Positions 21,146 through 31,618 are shown, numbered from the stretch's first letter. The stretch is 64,000 bases of DNA from Podospora bellae-mahoneyi (GCF_035222275.1 NC_085881.1:4836001-4900000), one strand, 5' to 3'. The notes: generated by a model from the sequence alone, not told the origin. Numbers and translations are program-made.

Positions 21146-21898
21146 ATGGAGCCAAACAATAACGATGATATAGACTGGTTGGACCTCGTAGCATCCCGGC
21201 CCTGCTCCGTCACCCCAAGCGAATCCGCCAGCCAGGTTCACACACGGCGGCCCCCCGCAACTCGGGGCAGCAGCAGCACCAATAACAACCGCGGTTCCTC
21301 TTCCTCCCTCCGCCCCATCCAAGAAGAGGAAATCCGCCTCTTTTCCACCACCCAATCCCAACTCCGCGAGGCAACCTCCCGGCAAGGACACCCCAGCAGG
21401 TTACCACCCATCCCCGAATTCCAAGAATCACCCTCCAAACCCCTCGTCCGGAGCGACGACAACCTCATTCCCCTCGACGACGCCATCGAGCGGCTGCGGG
21501 ACTGCAAAGCCCGTCTCGCCACCACACACGAAGGCTGGTTGCTAGCAGCCAAAGCCCTCATCCGCGCTGACCTCGTTCCTGCCAACCAAGCCCTGTCTGT
21601 TGAGCTTAAACGCTTTGGAGACGCCATCTGCGAGCGGTACGCCGCTGCGACGTTTCTGTGGAACACGCTTTTGGGTTTGGACCCAAAGGAGTGGTTGGCG
21701 AGGGGGAAGGCGTTTGATACTTCGCTTAGGAGGATCAGGACGCTGAGGGGGCTGGAGGGGAGCTTGTGGTATTGGGAGAGCTTGACGCTGAGGCTGCTGG
21801 AGCTGGTGGATAGGGAGAATGAGAGGATTCGGAGGAGGGAGGGGGAGATTGGGGAGGTTTTGGGACGGTGGGGACGGGGGATGCCTTCTAGGCCTTGA
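21146..21898 (+). CDS. Hypothetical protein, disordered N-terminus and helical C-terminus
   Basis: Single exon, 250 residues. The N-terminal 85 residues are Ser/Asn/Arg-rich and look disordered (SSSTNNNRGSSSS), followed by a Pro-containing linker (SRLPPIPEFQESPSKP). From about residue 105 it becomes predominantly helical and well ordered: LDDAIERLRDCKARL, GWLLAAKALIRAD, RYAAATFLWNTLLG and a coiled-coil-like end (LELVDRENERIRRREGEIG). No family recognised. Codon use changes from C-ending to G-ending within the gene but stays GC-rich, consistent with a real coding sequence. Possibly an intracellular adaptor; function unknown. Confidence 0.65.
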   Translation: MEPNNNDDIDWLDLVASRPCSVTPSESASQVHTRRPPATRGSSSTNNNRGSSSSLRPIQEEEIRLFSTTQSQLREATSRQGHPSRLPPIPEFQESPSKPLVRSDDNLIPLDDAIERLRDCKARLATTHEGWLLAAKALIRADLVPANQALSVELKRFGDAICERYAAATFLWNTLLGLDPKEWLARGKAFDTSLRRIRTLRGLEGSLWYWESLTLRLLELVDRENERIRRREGEIGEVLGRWGRGMPSRP

Positions 21899-22259
21899 AA
21901 TCAGGGACTGATGAGGAGGGGCGGCGTGTCTTGTCTTTTCCATGGCCGTTGAGTGCTTACCTTGCCTACATAATTGTGAAAGTATAATCCCATAAAGTTT
22001 TTGACGTTTATTACCTGTGCATCATGACAATCATCTGTGATACCTTTCGTGGCCCGTATTTTGAACATGTTATTGGCCCCCCTTTCGACCCCCTTTTTAT
22101 GGACCAGGCAGCACTGACAAGAGGCGGGTTCGGGGAGTTTGTTCGTTCCCAACCAATCACAAGTCGCCAGTGACATTCCTCCTCCCCATTGCCCCACCAT
22201 GCATGATCCGGCATCATTGCCGGACGAGGTTCTCTCGTCAACTCTTGCAACGAATTGCA
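21899..22259. other. Intergenic region
   Basis: Contains the 3' end of the hypothetical gene and the promoter of the rhodanese-type phosphatase. No coding signal in the expected style. Confidence 0.4.
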
Positions 22260-22953
22260 ATGAACAGATTCCTCATATCAACATCTCTTCTTTCGGTACG
22301 CAGCTTTCCAAAATCCAGGACAATCCGACCTCACCAATTGCACACCTACTCCCTCCGCAAAATGTCCACAGACACTCCTGTCCCAACGCCCTGGCACGCC
22401 GCCTACCCCGCCCCCTCTTCTCAAACCGTCTTCATCCCCCGTGACGAGGTCCTGTCCATTCTCGCCAACGGGAGAAAAGATACCGTGCTGGTTGACCTGA
22501 GAAGAAACGACTTTGAGGTAGGTGTTTCCCATTTGCATCCTTTTACGCCGCATGAGATCACGACGCTGAGATAAACAAGGGCGGTACAATCCGCGGCTCC
22601 ATCAACCTCCCTGCTCAAAGCCTCTATCCGACTCTGCCAACGGTGTACTCCACCCTCAAGGCTGCTGGGCTCAAAAAGGTCATCTTTTATTGTGGTAAGC
22701 CTTCACGAGGTCGCCCTGTCTTTGAAATGCCCCCCCCCCAGATTGCTGAACGCTAGGGACAGGCTCATCGACAGGTAGAGGGAGCAGAGCAGCCAGTTGG
22801 CTGGCGGACTATATCTCGTCCCAAAACGACACCGAGATGCAGAGTCTTGCTCTGGGGGGTGGGATTAAGGGGTGGGCTGCCGCGGGGCCAGAGTATGTCA
22901 AGTGGATGGACGAGTACGATGAGAAGGTCTGGGCCAAGTACAGCACCAGTTAG
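22260..22953 (+). CDS. CDC25/Acr2-like rhodanese phosphatase (arsenate-reductase type)
   Basis: Exons 22260-22517, 22580-22694 and 22763-22953 (introns 62 and 68 nt; the second contains a run of ten C) encode 187 residues. The rhodanese fold is clear: a first strand VLVDLRRNDFE, GGTIRGSINLPAQSL, and the catalytic loop FYCGSSTGRGSRAASWL, a CX5R active site as in yeast Acr2, Ych1 and fission-yeast Ibp1. Such enzymes act as protein phosphatases or arsenate reductases. Two in-frame starts exist: 22260 adds 34 residues rich in Arg, Ser and hydrophobics without acids (MNRFLISTSLLSVRSF), resembling a mitochondrial presequence, while 22362 (MSTDTPVPTPW) gives the cytosolic length. Its stop lies 7 bp from the stop of the opposing gene. 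Confidence 0.88.
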
Positions 22954-22960
22954 ACAGAGG

Positions 22961-25311
22961 CTACACAGCTTGCTTGCCTTCCACCAACGCATCAGAACTC
23001 GAGTTTCGTGATTTTGACCTCAAGCTCCACCCATCAGGTCCCCTGCGTCTCAGCCGGTCCGTGGTGCCCCGCCACAATGTGCGTAGGTCATGGTACACAA
23101 CACCGGCAATGTCCCATTTGTCGGCTAGCCAGATGAGGGAAATGGCGAGAACATAGGTGATGACGCACACGATGATGGTTGATGTCTTGAATCGCTCCAC
23201 GGTTTCCTCTTGCGACTCGGCTTCGAAGAGTGGGGTGCCAAACAGGGCCTGTGTCATGTCAGCAAGCTGCTGAGCGAGAGCTTGGCATGGAGGGGTACTT
23301 ACAGAGGTGAAGCTAGGGGGTAGGTACAAAACAGTCATGATGGTGAAAACAATGACATATCGGTTCATTGTAGTCGCCCTCGAGGCTTCCCGGAGAGAGG
23401 TTGCGTTGAACAGCTGCAGCACCGTTAGCACAGGTTCGCCTACCAAGTTGCTCCAATCACCACCACTCACCCCGTCTCTCAAACTGGTAATCTCCTCCGT
23501 CTTTTCAGCAATTCTTCGCAACAGTTTTTCTTCAGTTTGCTGCTGAAAGTCGAATAGAATCTTCCAGTTGTTCCAGAGCGCCTTGTCCTTGAGCGGGTCC
23601 TGTTTCAAGAAAGCCTGGATATCGTGTCCAGCGCGCCGGAAACTCCCTTGGATCAGCTTCTCGGGGTCCATCTCTTGCAAATCGCGGCCAGTTTCCCGAA
23701 TGGCGTCTGCAAAGATGCGAAGCATCTGCAGTGTCTTGAAGTACACTCTGGAGCGTTCAAAGGAAGTGTCAAACATGAGGCGGGAGCTGGTCTCATCGTC
23801 GAGAATGTCGAGGAGCTATGAGTTGACGTGTTAGTAACGTGTGTGCCATGATGAGACGACCATGGCCGAGAGATACTGACAGAAGTGTTGACGTTGCTCT
23901 CCAATGCGTCCAAACAGTGGCCCCACTCGGTTTCCCAAAACATGAGCAGACGGTGGATGCTGCTTTGGAGCAAATGATAGCCAGCATTCAGCCCCTCAAC
24001 AGCAAAGTGTCTATCTCCCCAGTCGGTAAACAAGTCATTTGACACATTGATATCACCATCTTGTTTCATGGTCATAGCATCGGTCAAGGCAACAATACGG
24101 AACCCATGGGGGGGATAAGTGTAGTCCCAGTGGCACAGAAGACTCATTCTCCGTTCGGTGAAGGAAGAGGATGAGCTTGCAAGGTGAGAGGGGAACTGGC
24201 CGGACTGTCTGACACATTTCGCATGAGGCCTCAAGCCAAAATTGACCTTATCAGACCTGCTAGCGGGGGAGAAACAGCGGATGGTGTGTTGGTAAGTGGT
24301 GTCCGAGTTTCCTGACCACCCGGTGTAATTCATGCGATTGCCACGCAGGTAAAGAGGTTTCCATCCGGCACAAAACTCGTGAAGAAAGCGGTGGGCGATG
24401 CCGGTCTCGGTGTTGGGTTTGTTCAACACCACGGTGGTTATGAGTGCGAGGCGGTCAAGAGCCATCAAACCGCCGTCGAGCAAAGGAGCAGTGCAATGCC
24501 ACAGCGAGCCGGGGCTGGTCAAGTTATCAGGGGCTGCCATTGCTGAGGCGATGGGCTTCCAGTCCTTGTCAAAGACGGACCTCGCCGTCACCAGCTTCTG
24601 TGCTGGCCCTTGGCCAGAGTAAAACAGTGGACATCCAATGATGGCTCCCTCTAGGGCAGGACTCTTGCCGATGATCCATCCTGTCTCACGAGAGTGAGAA
24701 AAGGTCAGAGCATCGAGATCAAACCTTGAACCCCATTGCTTGGTGACATTAGAGACCTGAGATGCGTCCATGAGGACTCGGTGAACGGGGTCCAACTTGT
24801 TCGGTCTTTCCCAGTTCCAGTATATCTCTGCGAGTGGCCCGGAGTGGTTGTCTCGTAATGATACATAAATGGGGACGTATGCACCGGGGCCATACTCTCC
24901 TTGGTGGCCTTCCCTTGGCTTGTGGGAGATGCGTTCCTCGATGAAGCTGCGAATGAATCTCTTGATGTTCGAGGAGTCCGCGGGACTGAATGACTGGTGC
25001 GCAATGTCATGGACCAACTCTCGAACTTTCATCTTGACCAGATCCGGGTCACTGTTGGAGGTGGTCTCTCTTGACAGTTGAGAAACCGGCGATGCGGGCA
25101 CATCCGGCTTGTGAGCGGCCAACATGAGCTTGAGAAGCCGGTTGGTCTCTTGCATCTCACGAAAGAGATCAGAGATGGATGGGGAGTTGTCTGATGGTAT
25201 TCCTGGCGTATCTGGCGCTGCGGCATACATGACTGTCGGGCCAGACTGTCCCTTGCTACTGGAGACATGTTGGCTGGTGTCATCTTCGCTTTCTGATGAA
25301 AGAGGCGGCAT
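22961..25311 (-). CDS. Large fungal protein with two C-terminal membrane helices (CorA-like topology)
   Basis: Four exons on the minus strand, 25311-23881, 23815-23471, 23413-23303 and 23248-22961, with introns of 65, 57 and 54 nt, encode 724 residues. The N-terminal 170 residues are Ser-rich with a helix ISDLFREMQETNRLLKLML. The middle is soluble and unfamiliar. Before the membrane part a long helix (LLRRIAEKTEEITSLRDG) leads to NATSLREASRATTMNRYVIV FTIMTVLYLPPSFTS and a second helix (TSTIIVCVITYVLAISLIWL), an arrangement like the tail of CorA-type magnesium transporters used by many fungal membrane proteins, but no GMN motif is seen. Introns 2 and 3 are multiples of three without stops. Role unknown; possibly signalling or defence related. 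Confidence 0.8.
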
Positions 25312-25886
25312 ACTGGATATCGTCCGAAATTGAGGAGAGGATATGTTGCAAGAGTCTCATTCCAGGCACATGTCGTCTCTATTTAGGGAATGGATCTGAG
25401 AGTGAAGCTGGCCGCTTGGCCCCCATCGTGCATGAGAAAGGATTCAAGGGGCTCGTCGCTGAAAGCCAATTGGTCATGTTTGTTTTATTTGGGGCCATCC
25501 TGTCGTAAGTAATGCGCTGGCTGTTGGAATGAGTTCACACTGGGCGACTTTCGGCGGACGAAGTAGCTAGGGTGTGTATTCACTCGCGTGGCTTTGCTGT
25601 TGAAGATAGCTATGGCTCGGGTCGACGATAAAAGAAGAGGTGAAGCAAGTGTCAAACGGCACTTTTGGGGGATGGAACTGCCAGAGGACAAGCGCCCAGT
25701 ACATGACCCCACCATTACCCACTGCCTGCAGGGTTCAGAGCTGAAACAAAGGGCCAGAGCTTCCGCCAAGCCACTGTAGCGACCCCACGCAGGTACCTTG
25801 ACGGAACACCGCCAAATCCCAAACCCTGGAACCCAAACATCAACATTCCTGTCAAATACCAAGATACACCTCCAGCAGCAGCCAAC
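25312..25886. other. Divergent intergenic region
   Basis: Shared upstream region of the large membrane protein (minus) and dynactin p25 (plus). Open stretches here (for example 25485-25934 on the minus strand) have no motifs and are regarded as chance. Confidence 0.45.
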
Positions 25887-26595
25887 ATGTCGCGTCGTCC
25901 GCCGAGAGGAGAATACATTGAGACCGTATGTCAATGACCTCGAAGCATCGGGATGAGGAATCTAGACTCACATTGCGTAGGACACGGGCAACAAGGTCGC
26001 TCGCAAAGCTACCCTCGTCGGTACCCAAAACATTATGCTCGGTGGAAAGACAGTCATCCAGCCCGAAGTCATGATCCGTGGCGACCTGGTCCGATCGATC
26101 CAATCCTCCAGCAGCAGCAGCAGCGGAACACCGAACAACACGGCTGTAGCAATTGGCCGCTATTGTTTCCTCAGCCGAGCCTCGTGTTTACGCCCGCCAG
26201 GCCGATTCTATAAGGGGTACTGTGCCACCAAATAGCTTGCTACACTATAAATCTCTAACTTGTCTCTTCTACACAGTGCTTTCACATACATGCCCCTACG
26301 GATGGGTGACCACGTCTTTGTCGGGCCCTCGTCTGTTATCCAAGCCGCGTCGATCGGAAGCCACGTACACATCGGAGCGAGAGTGGTGGTGGGCGAGTTT
26401 GCCATTATCAAAGATTACGTACGGGTGCTGGACGAAACTGTCATTCCGCCCAACATGGTCATCCCAAGCTTCTCCATTGTGGCAGGACAGCCGGCAAGAG
26501 TGATTGGAGAAGTGCCAGAAGGCGGCCACGAGGCGTTTGAGCTGAGAGATTTGTACAAAACAGTTGGCAACAACCCACAGCCGCCCGCGTCCTGA
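25887..26595 (+). CDS. Dynactin subunit 5 (p25), left-handed beta-helix protein
   Basis: Exons 25887-25925, 25981-26216 and 26277-26595 (introns 55 and 60 nt) encode 197 residues. The sequence is a hexapeptide-repeat beta-helix: GTQNIMLGGKTVIQPEVMIR, GDLVRSI, VAIGRYCFL, FTYMPLRMGDHVFVGPSSVI, IGSHVHIGARVVVGEFAIIK, PPNMVIPSFSIVAGQPARVIG, the standard order of dynactin p25. p25 with p62, Arp11 and p27 forms the pointed-end cap of dynactin and links dynein to early endosomes; in Neurospora pointed-end genes give ropy growth when lost. A Ser run coded by five AGC triplets (26110-26124) followed by GTPNN makes a loop insert between strands. The 39-nt first exon is easily missed. Intact, single copy in the window. 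Confidence 0.93.
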
Positions 26596-26741
26596 AACGC
26601 CAGACCCGAATTACCAGTTGACGATTTACGGTTTATTACGATTTACGACTAGAGACAGAGAAGTGTATTATTGGTGCAAGACAGAAGCAATCAGTTCGGG
26701 ATAGTGGAAAGCTTGTGATCTGTAACACCAGGCTTCTCCAG

Positions 26742-27479
26742 TTACAACCAGCTCTTTGCGTTGTCCGCCAGACTCTCTTTCAGCTTGCGCCATTCGCCAT
26801 TCCGGCTCAGTCTGCTCAGCAGCTCCTTGCCAACAGCCGTGTCGGCCACTGTATGGTCTTCACCATAGTTCTCAACCTGGGCCATCTTGTCGGCGTGCCG
26901 GGAAATATAGCATCTCGCCCATCTGGTAAAAGCCGTACCTGTCCCAAAAGGCATAGATGAGCTGCTTGTCAACAGCAGTAGAGGAAAACCTACGAGGTTG
27001 CATCATACTCAGAATGCACACGTGTGCATTCTCCAGACCCAATGCACCATCCCCGCCGTCGACAGGATGCCCTGGTTCTTTGGGTCCAGGCACGGCCAGA
27101 TCACCTTATCCAACAACAGGGTGTTGAACGTGAAAGGCAGCTTCTCTTCTCCTCCACCCAGCGCCAAATCCTTTGCTCGATCAGCGTCTTCATGGCCATG
27201 AACCCAGCCATACCCTTCTCGCTGGGACCGGCATGCTTGCCCTTTGACAGCTTGACAGCCTCCATATTCTAGGGGTTTTGGTCCAACGTCGTTGCTCTTT
27301 GCAACCGAGGTTTCCAGGCCGCCGGTCCGCAAGCTTCGGGCATCTGGGTCTTGACTCGTTGGTCGAGCATACCGTCGGGCGTTGCATAAGTGTGGGAGGT
27401 TGAGATGCATGTCCGAGACTTGGGCATCATCGGCTATGATTTCAGTCCTCACCCTTTCTCGTGGCACCGGGCTCCACAT
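26742..27479 (-). pseudogene. Degenerate protein gene of unknown family
   Basis: Minus-strand segments with protein-like composition lie one after another in different frames: MAGFMAMKTLIEQRIWRWVE, KLPFTFNTLLLDKVIWPCLD, DGALGLENAHVCILSMM, STAVDKQLIYAFWDRYGFYQ and LSRLSRNGEWRKLKESLAD. Segments abut without introns that would join them, so at least two or three frame shifts must be assumed. This looks like a relic of one coding region rather than an active gene. I cannot name the family. It lies downstream of and convergent with dynactin p25. Confidence 0.4.
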
Positions 27480-27799
27480 ACATGCATTCGCCTCTTCTCC
27501 GCCGCAGGCGCAAGATGCGTTTGAGTGTCACCAGGTGGGAGAGCCTGGCTATTTCCCTGTGTTTTGACAAAGGCATTGTTGTCAGCGCCGAATGGTAAGA
27601 TAACAAATCGACTTAACAAAGAACCTGCTGAGGCAGACCCACTGTCCCCCTGAACACCTTTGCAGTTGTTCGTGGAACATCAATGATGAGAATGTAACCA
27701 GCTCTAGATAGATAGAATATTTAATTGGAAAGTGTTGCTGGCGGACCTGTCTTGCTCTCCATTCCCTTCTCATTCATTCATCAAAACAACAATCCCATC
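27480..27799. other. Intergenic region
   Basis: Short AT-richer spacer between the relic and the following hypothetical gene, whose promoter it should contain. No feature recognised. Confidence 0.4.
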
Positions 27800-28468
27800 A
27801 TGTGCTGGCCAACAGTTCCAAAGCACCCCTGGTGCGACTGCACCCTCGATGAAATTCTGACCATCGATGGCAAACCCTCATGCCCGCACCACGTTGCGAT
27901 ATCTCCATATGGGCTGTTTTACCACCCAGCTGAAATTTCCGAGGCGCTCTCAGTCATCATCCGCCCAGACATCCATTGGATGCCATGTGACTTTTACTAC
28001 AGGGCTTCCAGTTACGCAGGAGTGCTAAGCCATAGAGAATGCTACCGCATGCAGAGAAGCCAGCACAAACAGACTATTCCACCACCGGGTTACAAACCAT
28101 TTCTTCTATGGGACGGACTTTGTGCTCAATGTGGTGGATGGGGGGCTGGAAATGGGTACTCTCTTCCGTTGATACCGTTGACTTGGGCCCAGGTTGGTGA
28201 GCGCGGTCAGGTCCGGTATCGTTATCAGCTTCCCGATGGTTCACCGCTACTTGACCGTGAGGCAGAGGCTGCTTTGACTGGTGCGCAGAGAGAGGAGGCG
28301 TCGGCTGATGAGATTGTATACGTAAGTATGGATCAAGCTACTATTTACATGCTGCCTCTTGGGCCTGCTCCATTGCCGGACAATGTCGTAGAAAGAATGG
28401 AGAAGTCTGAGCGTAGAAAGTCAAGGGCGGATAGGCTTGCGGATGTTTTCAAGAGTGTCTTTCGCTAG
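27800..28468 (+). CDS. Hypothetical protein with scattered cysteine pairs
   Basis: Single exon, 222 residues, start at 27800 chosen because the leader before it has no other ATG in frame and the text becomes protein-like from MCWPTVPKHPWCDC. Cysteine/histidine groups are CDC, CPHH and CAQCGGWGAG, which could bind a metal. A helical, basic C-terminus (RMEKSERRKSRADRLADVF) follows. Related-looking small fungal proteins starting with MC and carrying Cys/His near the N-terminus are common but unstudied. No signal peptide or membrane helix. Function unknown. Confidence 0.65.
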   Translation: MCWPTVPKHPWCDCTLDEILTIDGKPSCPHHVAISPYGLFYHPAEISEALSVIIRPDIHWMPCDFYYRASSYAGVLSHRECYRMQRSQHKQTIPPPGYKPFLLWDGLCAQCGGWGAGNGYSLPLIPLTWAQVGERGQVRYRYQLPDGSPLLDREAEAALTGAQREEASADEIVYVSMDQATIYMLPLGPAPLPDNVVERMEKSERRKSRADRLADVFKSVFR

Positions 28469-29827
28469 TGGCTTTCATAATACCTCACTGACAATGTAAT
28501 GCCTTGGCACCACTCCCAGGTCAAATTAATAGATAATACCTGAATAATTCGCAATTTTCATCCCTGTTTGCCCTTGGTCCATCAGTTCTTTCTTGCTGTT
28601 TATGCCCGCTACTATTCACAAATAAAAATATTCAAGCTTCAGATTCAAACTATCTACCTAGTCTAGGCCCTTCCATAAAAGATGCCAACATTTTGAGTGC
28701 CGGATGCCTGCCGCTGAATAAGCGCTGTGTGACGTTGCCAGCTATCCATGACCCCCTGCCTGGAAAGAAAACACGCAATGGCGATAAACACTGCCGACGA
28801 ATCACCTGGCGGGTAATTTCCGCTGTCAGCAAAGATAGAGTGAGCCACGTCGTCCATATGAAAAAAAAGAAACATTCCAAGCAAGGCTTGGGAGCTCGGC
28901 TGGCTCAACCGACCTTGCAGCAGTGATGTTGGCAAGAAACAAGTCTTTTTTACCCGCAGCGGGCGGCACAGAAAGAATAGTATAGCACCAACCCCAGCAT
29001 ATATTGCTGCTTGTTTCTTGCAAAGAAGCACAGAAGCAAGCTCTAACCAACAGACCGGAAGAAGACAAAACCTTGCATGGCGACCCAACAACCGGAAGCC
29101 GGCAAAGGTCCTCTCATCAAATTGGACGTGGCGAAGGGTAGTGTTGTACCACCACAACTGCCGAAAAAGGGTTCCGAACATAAATGCAAAAATGGTTCTT
29201 GCTTGCTTGGGGCTAGAATCATCTCTGGGTAAAGCGGATGGGCGTCGTCATGCTGTGGTTACACGCGGTAGAGTAAACGTTGTTTGGGCGACCACTAGAT
29301 TGTATTTACCCGTGCGTTTAAACACAACCATTCTCGCCGGACGACCCGATTCGTCCCCCCATAGAGAGCACACTGTCGCGAACGGAGATTAAAAATCCGG
29401 GGAACGCTTGGCGGCAGGCTTCGCTTGGCTATCAGTCTGGTTACTCGGCCCAATCACGAGTGCTGTATCTGTGTTCCGGCAAGCTTGAGTGGATATGCTC
29501 ATGTAGATGAAGCTATACCGGTGATATACGTGTTGCCCTCGTGGACTCGCTGCGGAGGCAGTGGCCGTGGTTGAATGCTGGTGATGCGACCTGGATATTG
29601 ATTGTCGCATCACTCTTTCTTGAACCCGCCCCACGGAGAGAGCCGACGATCCGGCCTGAAGGAAACCACGGCATGCAGCCGGGTCACAGTCTCGCAGATG
29701 GAGAGGGGAACACGCCACTCTTGGAAGTAGATATCTTCGGCTTGAGCCGACCTTGGATCTTGGCCTGGGGCTCATCTCCTCTTTCTCTTGCAGTTGTAGT
29801 GTAGAACGTACATTGACGTTAACCACC
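28469..29827. other. Intergenic region of 1.36 kb
   Basis: Open stretches on the minus strand around 28663-29181 have a Leu-rich character but no start, splice or family support. The last 300 bp should hold the promoter of the intradiol dioxygenase gene. No repeats or RNA genes found. Confidence 0.4.
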
Positions 29828-31166
29828 ATGGCCCTCAAGAGTTTGCTTTCCTCCCTGTTGCTGGCCCCTCTGGCCTTGGCCCATCCGGGTCACAAGGAGG
29901 CGGTCCACGCCCACCGCGCTCTTCCACTCGAGCGGAGGTCTCTTGACCACTGCAGCAAGGAGTTCAACAGCCCCGAGTTCATTCAGCGAACTGTCGAGAT
30001 CAATGGTGCCGAGATCAAGAGGTTGAGGCGTGCCTTGGGCTACGAGGTTGACGAGAAGCCCAAGATCACTCCCCGCGACTACCTTTCCGTCTCGAGAATC
30101 GACCACAAGAGCAACAAGACGGTCACCGAGGGCATGGACCTTTCCACCCTCTTCTCCAACTATGGGGCTTGCATGCTCATGCCTGTCGTTGACGAGGGAC
30201 CGTTGTGTGAGTGACTTGGTCGTTGAATAGCGTGGATGCTCAGGTATTGACTGGTTGATAGACGTCAAGGGCGAAGAGATCCGCAAGAACATCACCAACG
30301 GCGAGAGGGGTATCAAGATGACGCTTGCCATCCAAGTTGTGGACTACCAGACATGCCAGACCGTCCCCAACGCCTACGTTGACATCTGGAGCTCCAACGC
30401 CACCGTAAGTAGCCGCAAAGCGCGATGGAATGCTGGTGAACCCAACTGACATCGTGCAGGGTATCTATGTTGGTGTCCAAGGCTACCCCGGCATGGGCGA
30501 CCCCAACGATGCCTCCATCCTCAAGGGCACAACCCTTCGCGGCGTGCAGCCTACCGACAGCCATGGTGTGGCTTCCTTTGACACCATGTTCCCAGGTCAC
30601 TATGACGGCCGTGCGACCCATATCCACGGTAAGCAGTTCCAACTGCAGCAAGTCAAGAGACAAAAAAGCTGACCTCTGATGCAGCCATCGTCTGGCTCGG
30701 AGCCACCAAGCACGCCAACAACACCCTGACTGGCGGTCGCGCTGCCCATATTGGTCAAATCTACTTTGACCAAGGCCTCATCACGGCCGCTGAGAGGAAC
30801 GCGCCCTACAACACTAACCGCATGCCCATCCAGCAGAACACGCGCGACTTTTTGTTCCAGGCCGGCGCCAACGGTGACGACCCGATCGTCCGCTACTCCT
30901 TCATTGGCAAGGACGTCTCCGAGGGTCTCTTTGCCTGGATCCGCTTCGGTATCAACCAGCAGACCAGCCGCCCGCTCAACCCTGCTGCTTACTGGACTGC
31001 GAACGGTGGTGTCATGAACCCCACTGGTCCCATCTCCAAGCTTCCCGGCGGTGGTGGCGGCGGCGGTGGCTGGCCCGGTTTCGGTGGCGGTTGGGGCAAG
31101 CGCTTCGCTGAGAAGCTTGGTCGCAAGGTCGAGGCTGAGGCCGACCTCCAAGAGGATGCCGAGTAA
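29828..31166 (+). CDS. Secreted intradiol ring-cleavage dioxygenase
   Basis: Four exons, 29828-30206, 30262-30404, 30460-30628 and 30685-31166 (introns 55, 55 and 56 nt), encode 390 residues. The signal peptide is MALKSLLSSLLLAPLALAH; the His-rich start of the mature part (HPGHKEAVHAHRALPLERR) ends in basic residues that could be a processing site. The catalytic domain has CQTVPNAYVDIWSSNATG, YPGMGD, RGVQPTDSHGVASFDTMFPG and PGHYDGRATHIHAIVW, in which the Tyr and the two His of HIH match the non-haem Fe(III) ligands of intradiol dioxygenases. These enzymes open catechol-type rings, here outside the cell, probably on lignin- or plant-phenol-derived aromatics. A Gly-rich segment followed by WGKRFAEKLGRK forms an atypical tail. 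Confidence 0.92.
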
Positions 31167-31538
31167 ATTGGTAGGACCAGTCGCGGATGGCAATGAGTGA
31201 CGCGGGGTTGTTTTGACGGGTGGTTATGCTCTGGTGAAAATTAGGAACAGTACCGTACATAAGAAGAGATTTGGACGACATACCTTTCTCTCAATGCTGA
31301 TGATCTTTAATTTTGCCGATTTGATATGCTGAAAGTGTCACGCGTGTTCGCTTTGGTGGAACTATTCAGGTCGCTATTCTGTGAGGTTTGGAGGTGGGTG
31401 TGAGTGAGGTAACGCAAATTGAAGTTGCATGTGCTAAAAGTAAGCGAACTGTCAGGGGAGAAACAGCTGCTTGTTATAAATGCAAATTTTGTAGTAGCCG
31501 GCAAGCAATTCGCTACGACAGGTGATCACACCTGTAAA
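31167..31538. other. Intergenic region before the tRNA gene
   Basis: 3' flank of the dioxygenase gene and 5' flank of tRNA-Asp. No gene seen. Confidence 0.45.
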
Positions 31539-31618
31539 TCTTCCGTAGTATAGTGGTCAGTATGTGAGCTTGTCATCCAACAACGCTCGAGACCCGGGTT
31601 CAATTCCCGGCGGGAGAG
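31539..31618 (+). tRNA. tRNA-Asp (anticodon GTC) with an 8-nt intron
   Basis: A full cloverleaf can be drawn: 7-bp acceptor stem TCTTCCG/CGGGAGA, D arm from TAGTATAGTGG (box A), anticodon stem TGAGC/GCTCG, and T arm CCGGGTTCAATTCCCGG (box B). The anticodon loop is TTGTCA...C with eight extra bases (TCCAACAA, 31576-31583) directly after position 37, the canonical site of nuclear tRNA introns. Without them the loop has seven bases and the tRNA 72, the standard length for Asp. The 3' CCA is not encoded, as in eukaryotes. A T-rich stretch (CTTTTGCTTTTTAC) about 20 bases downstream can terminate RNA polymerase III. Confidence 0.95.

Noticed and set aside
30600-31193. Minus-strand open frame opposite the last exon of the intradiol dioxygenase
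   Set aside because: Antisense shadow of a codon-biased exon; no motif.
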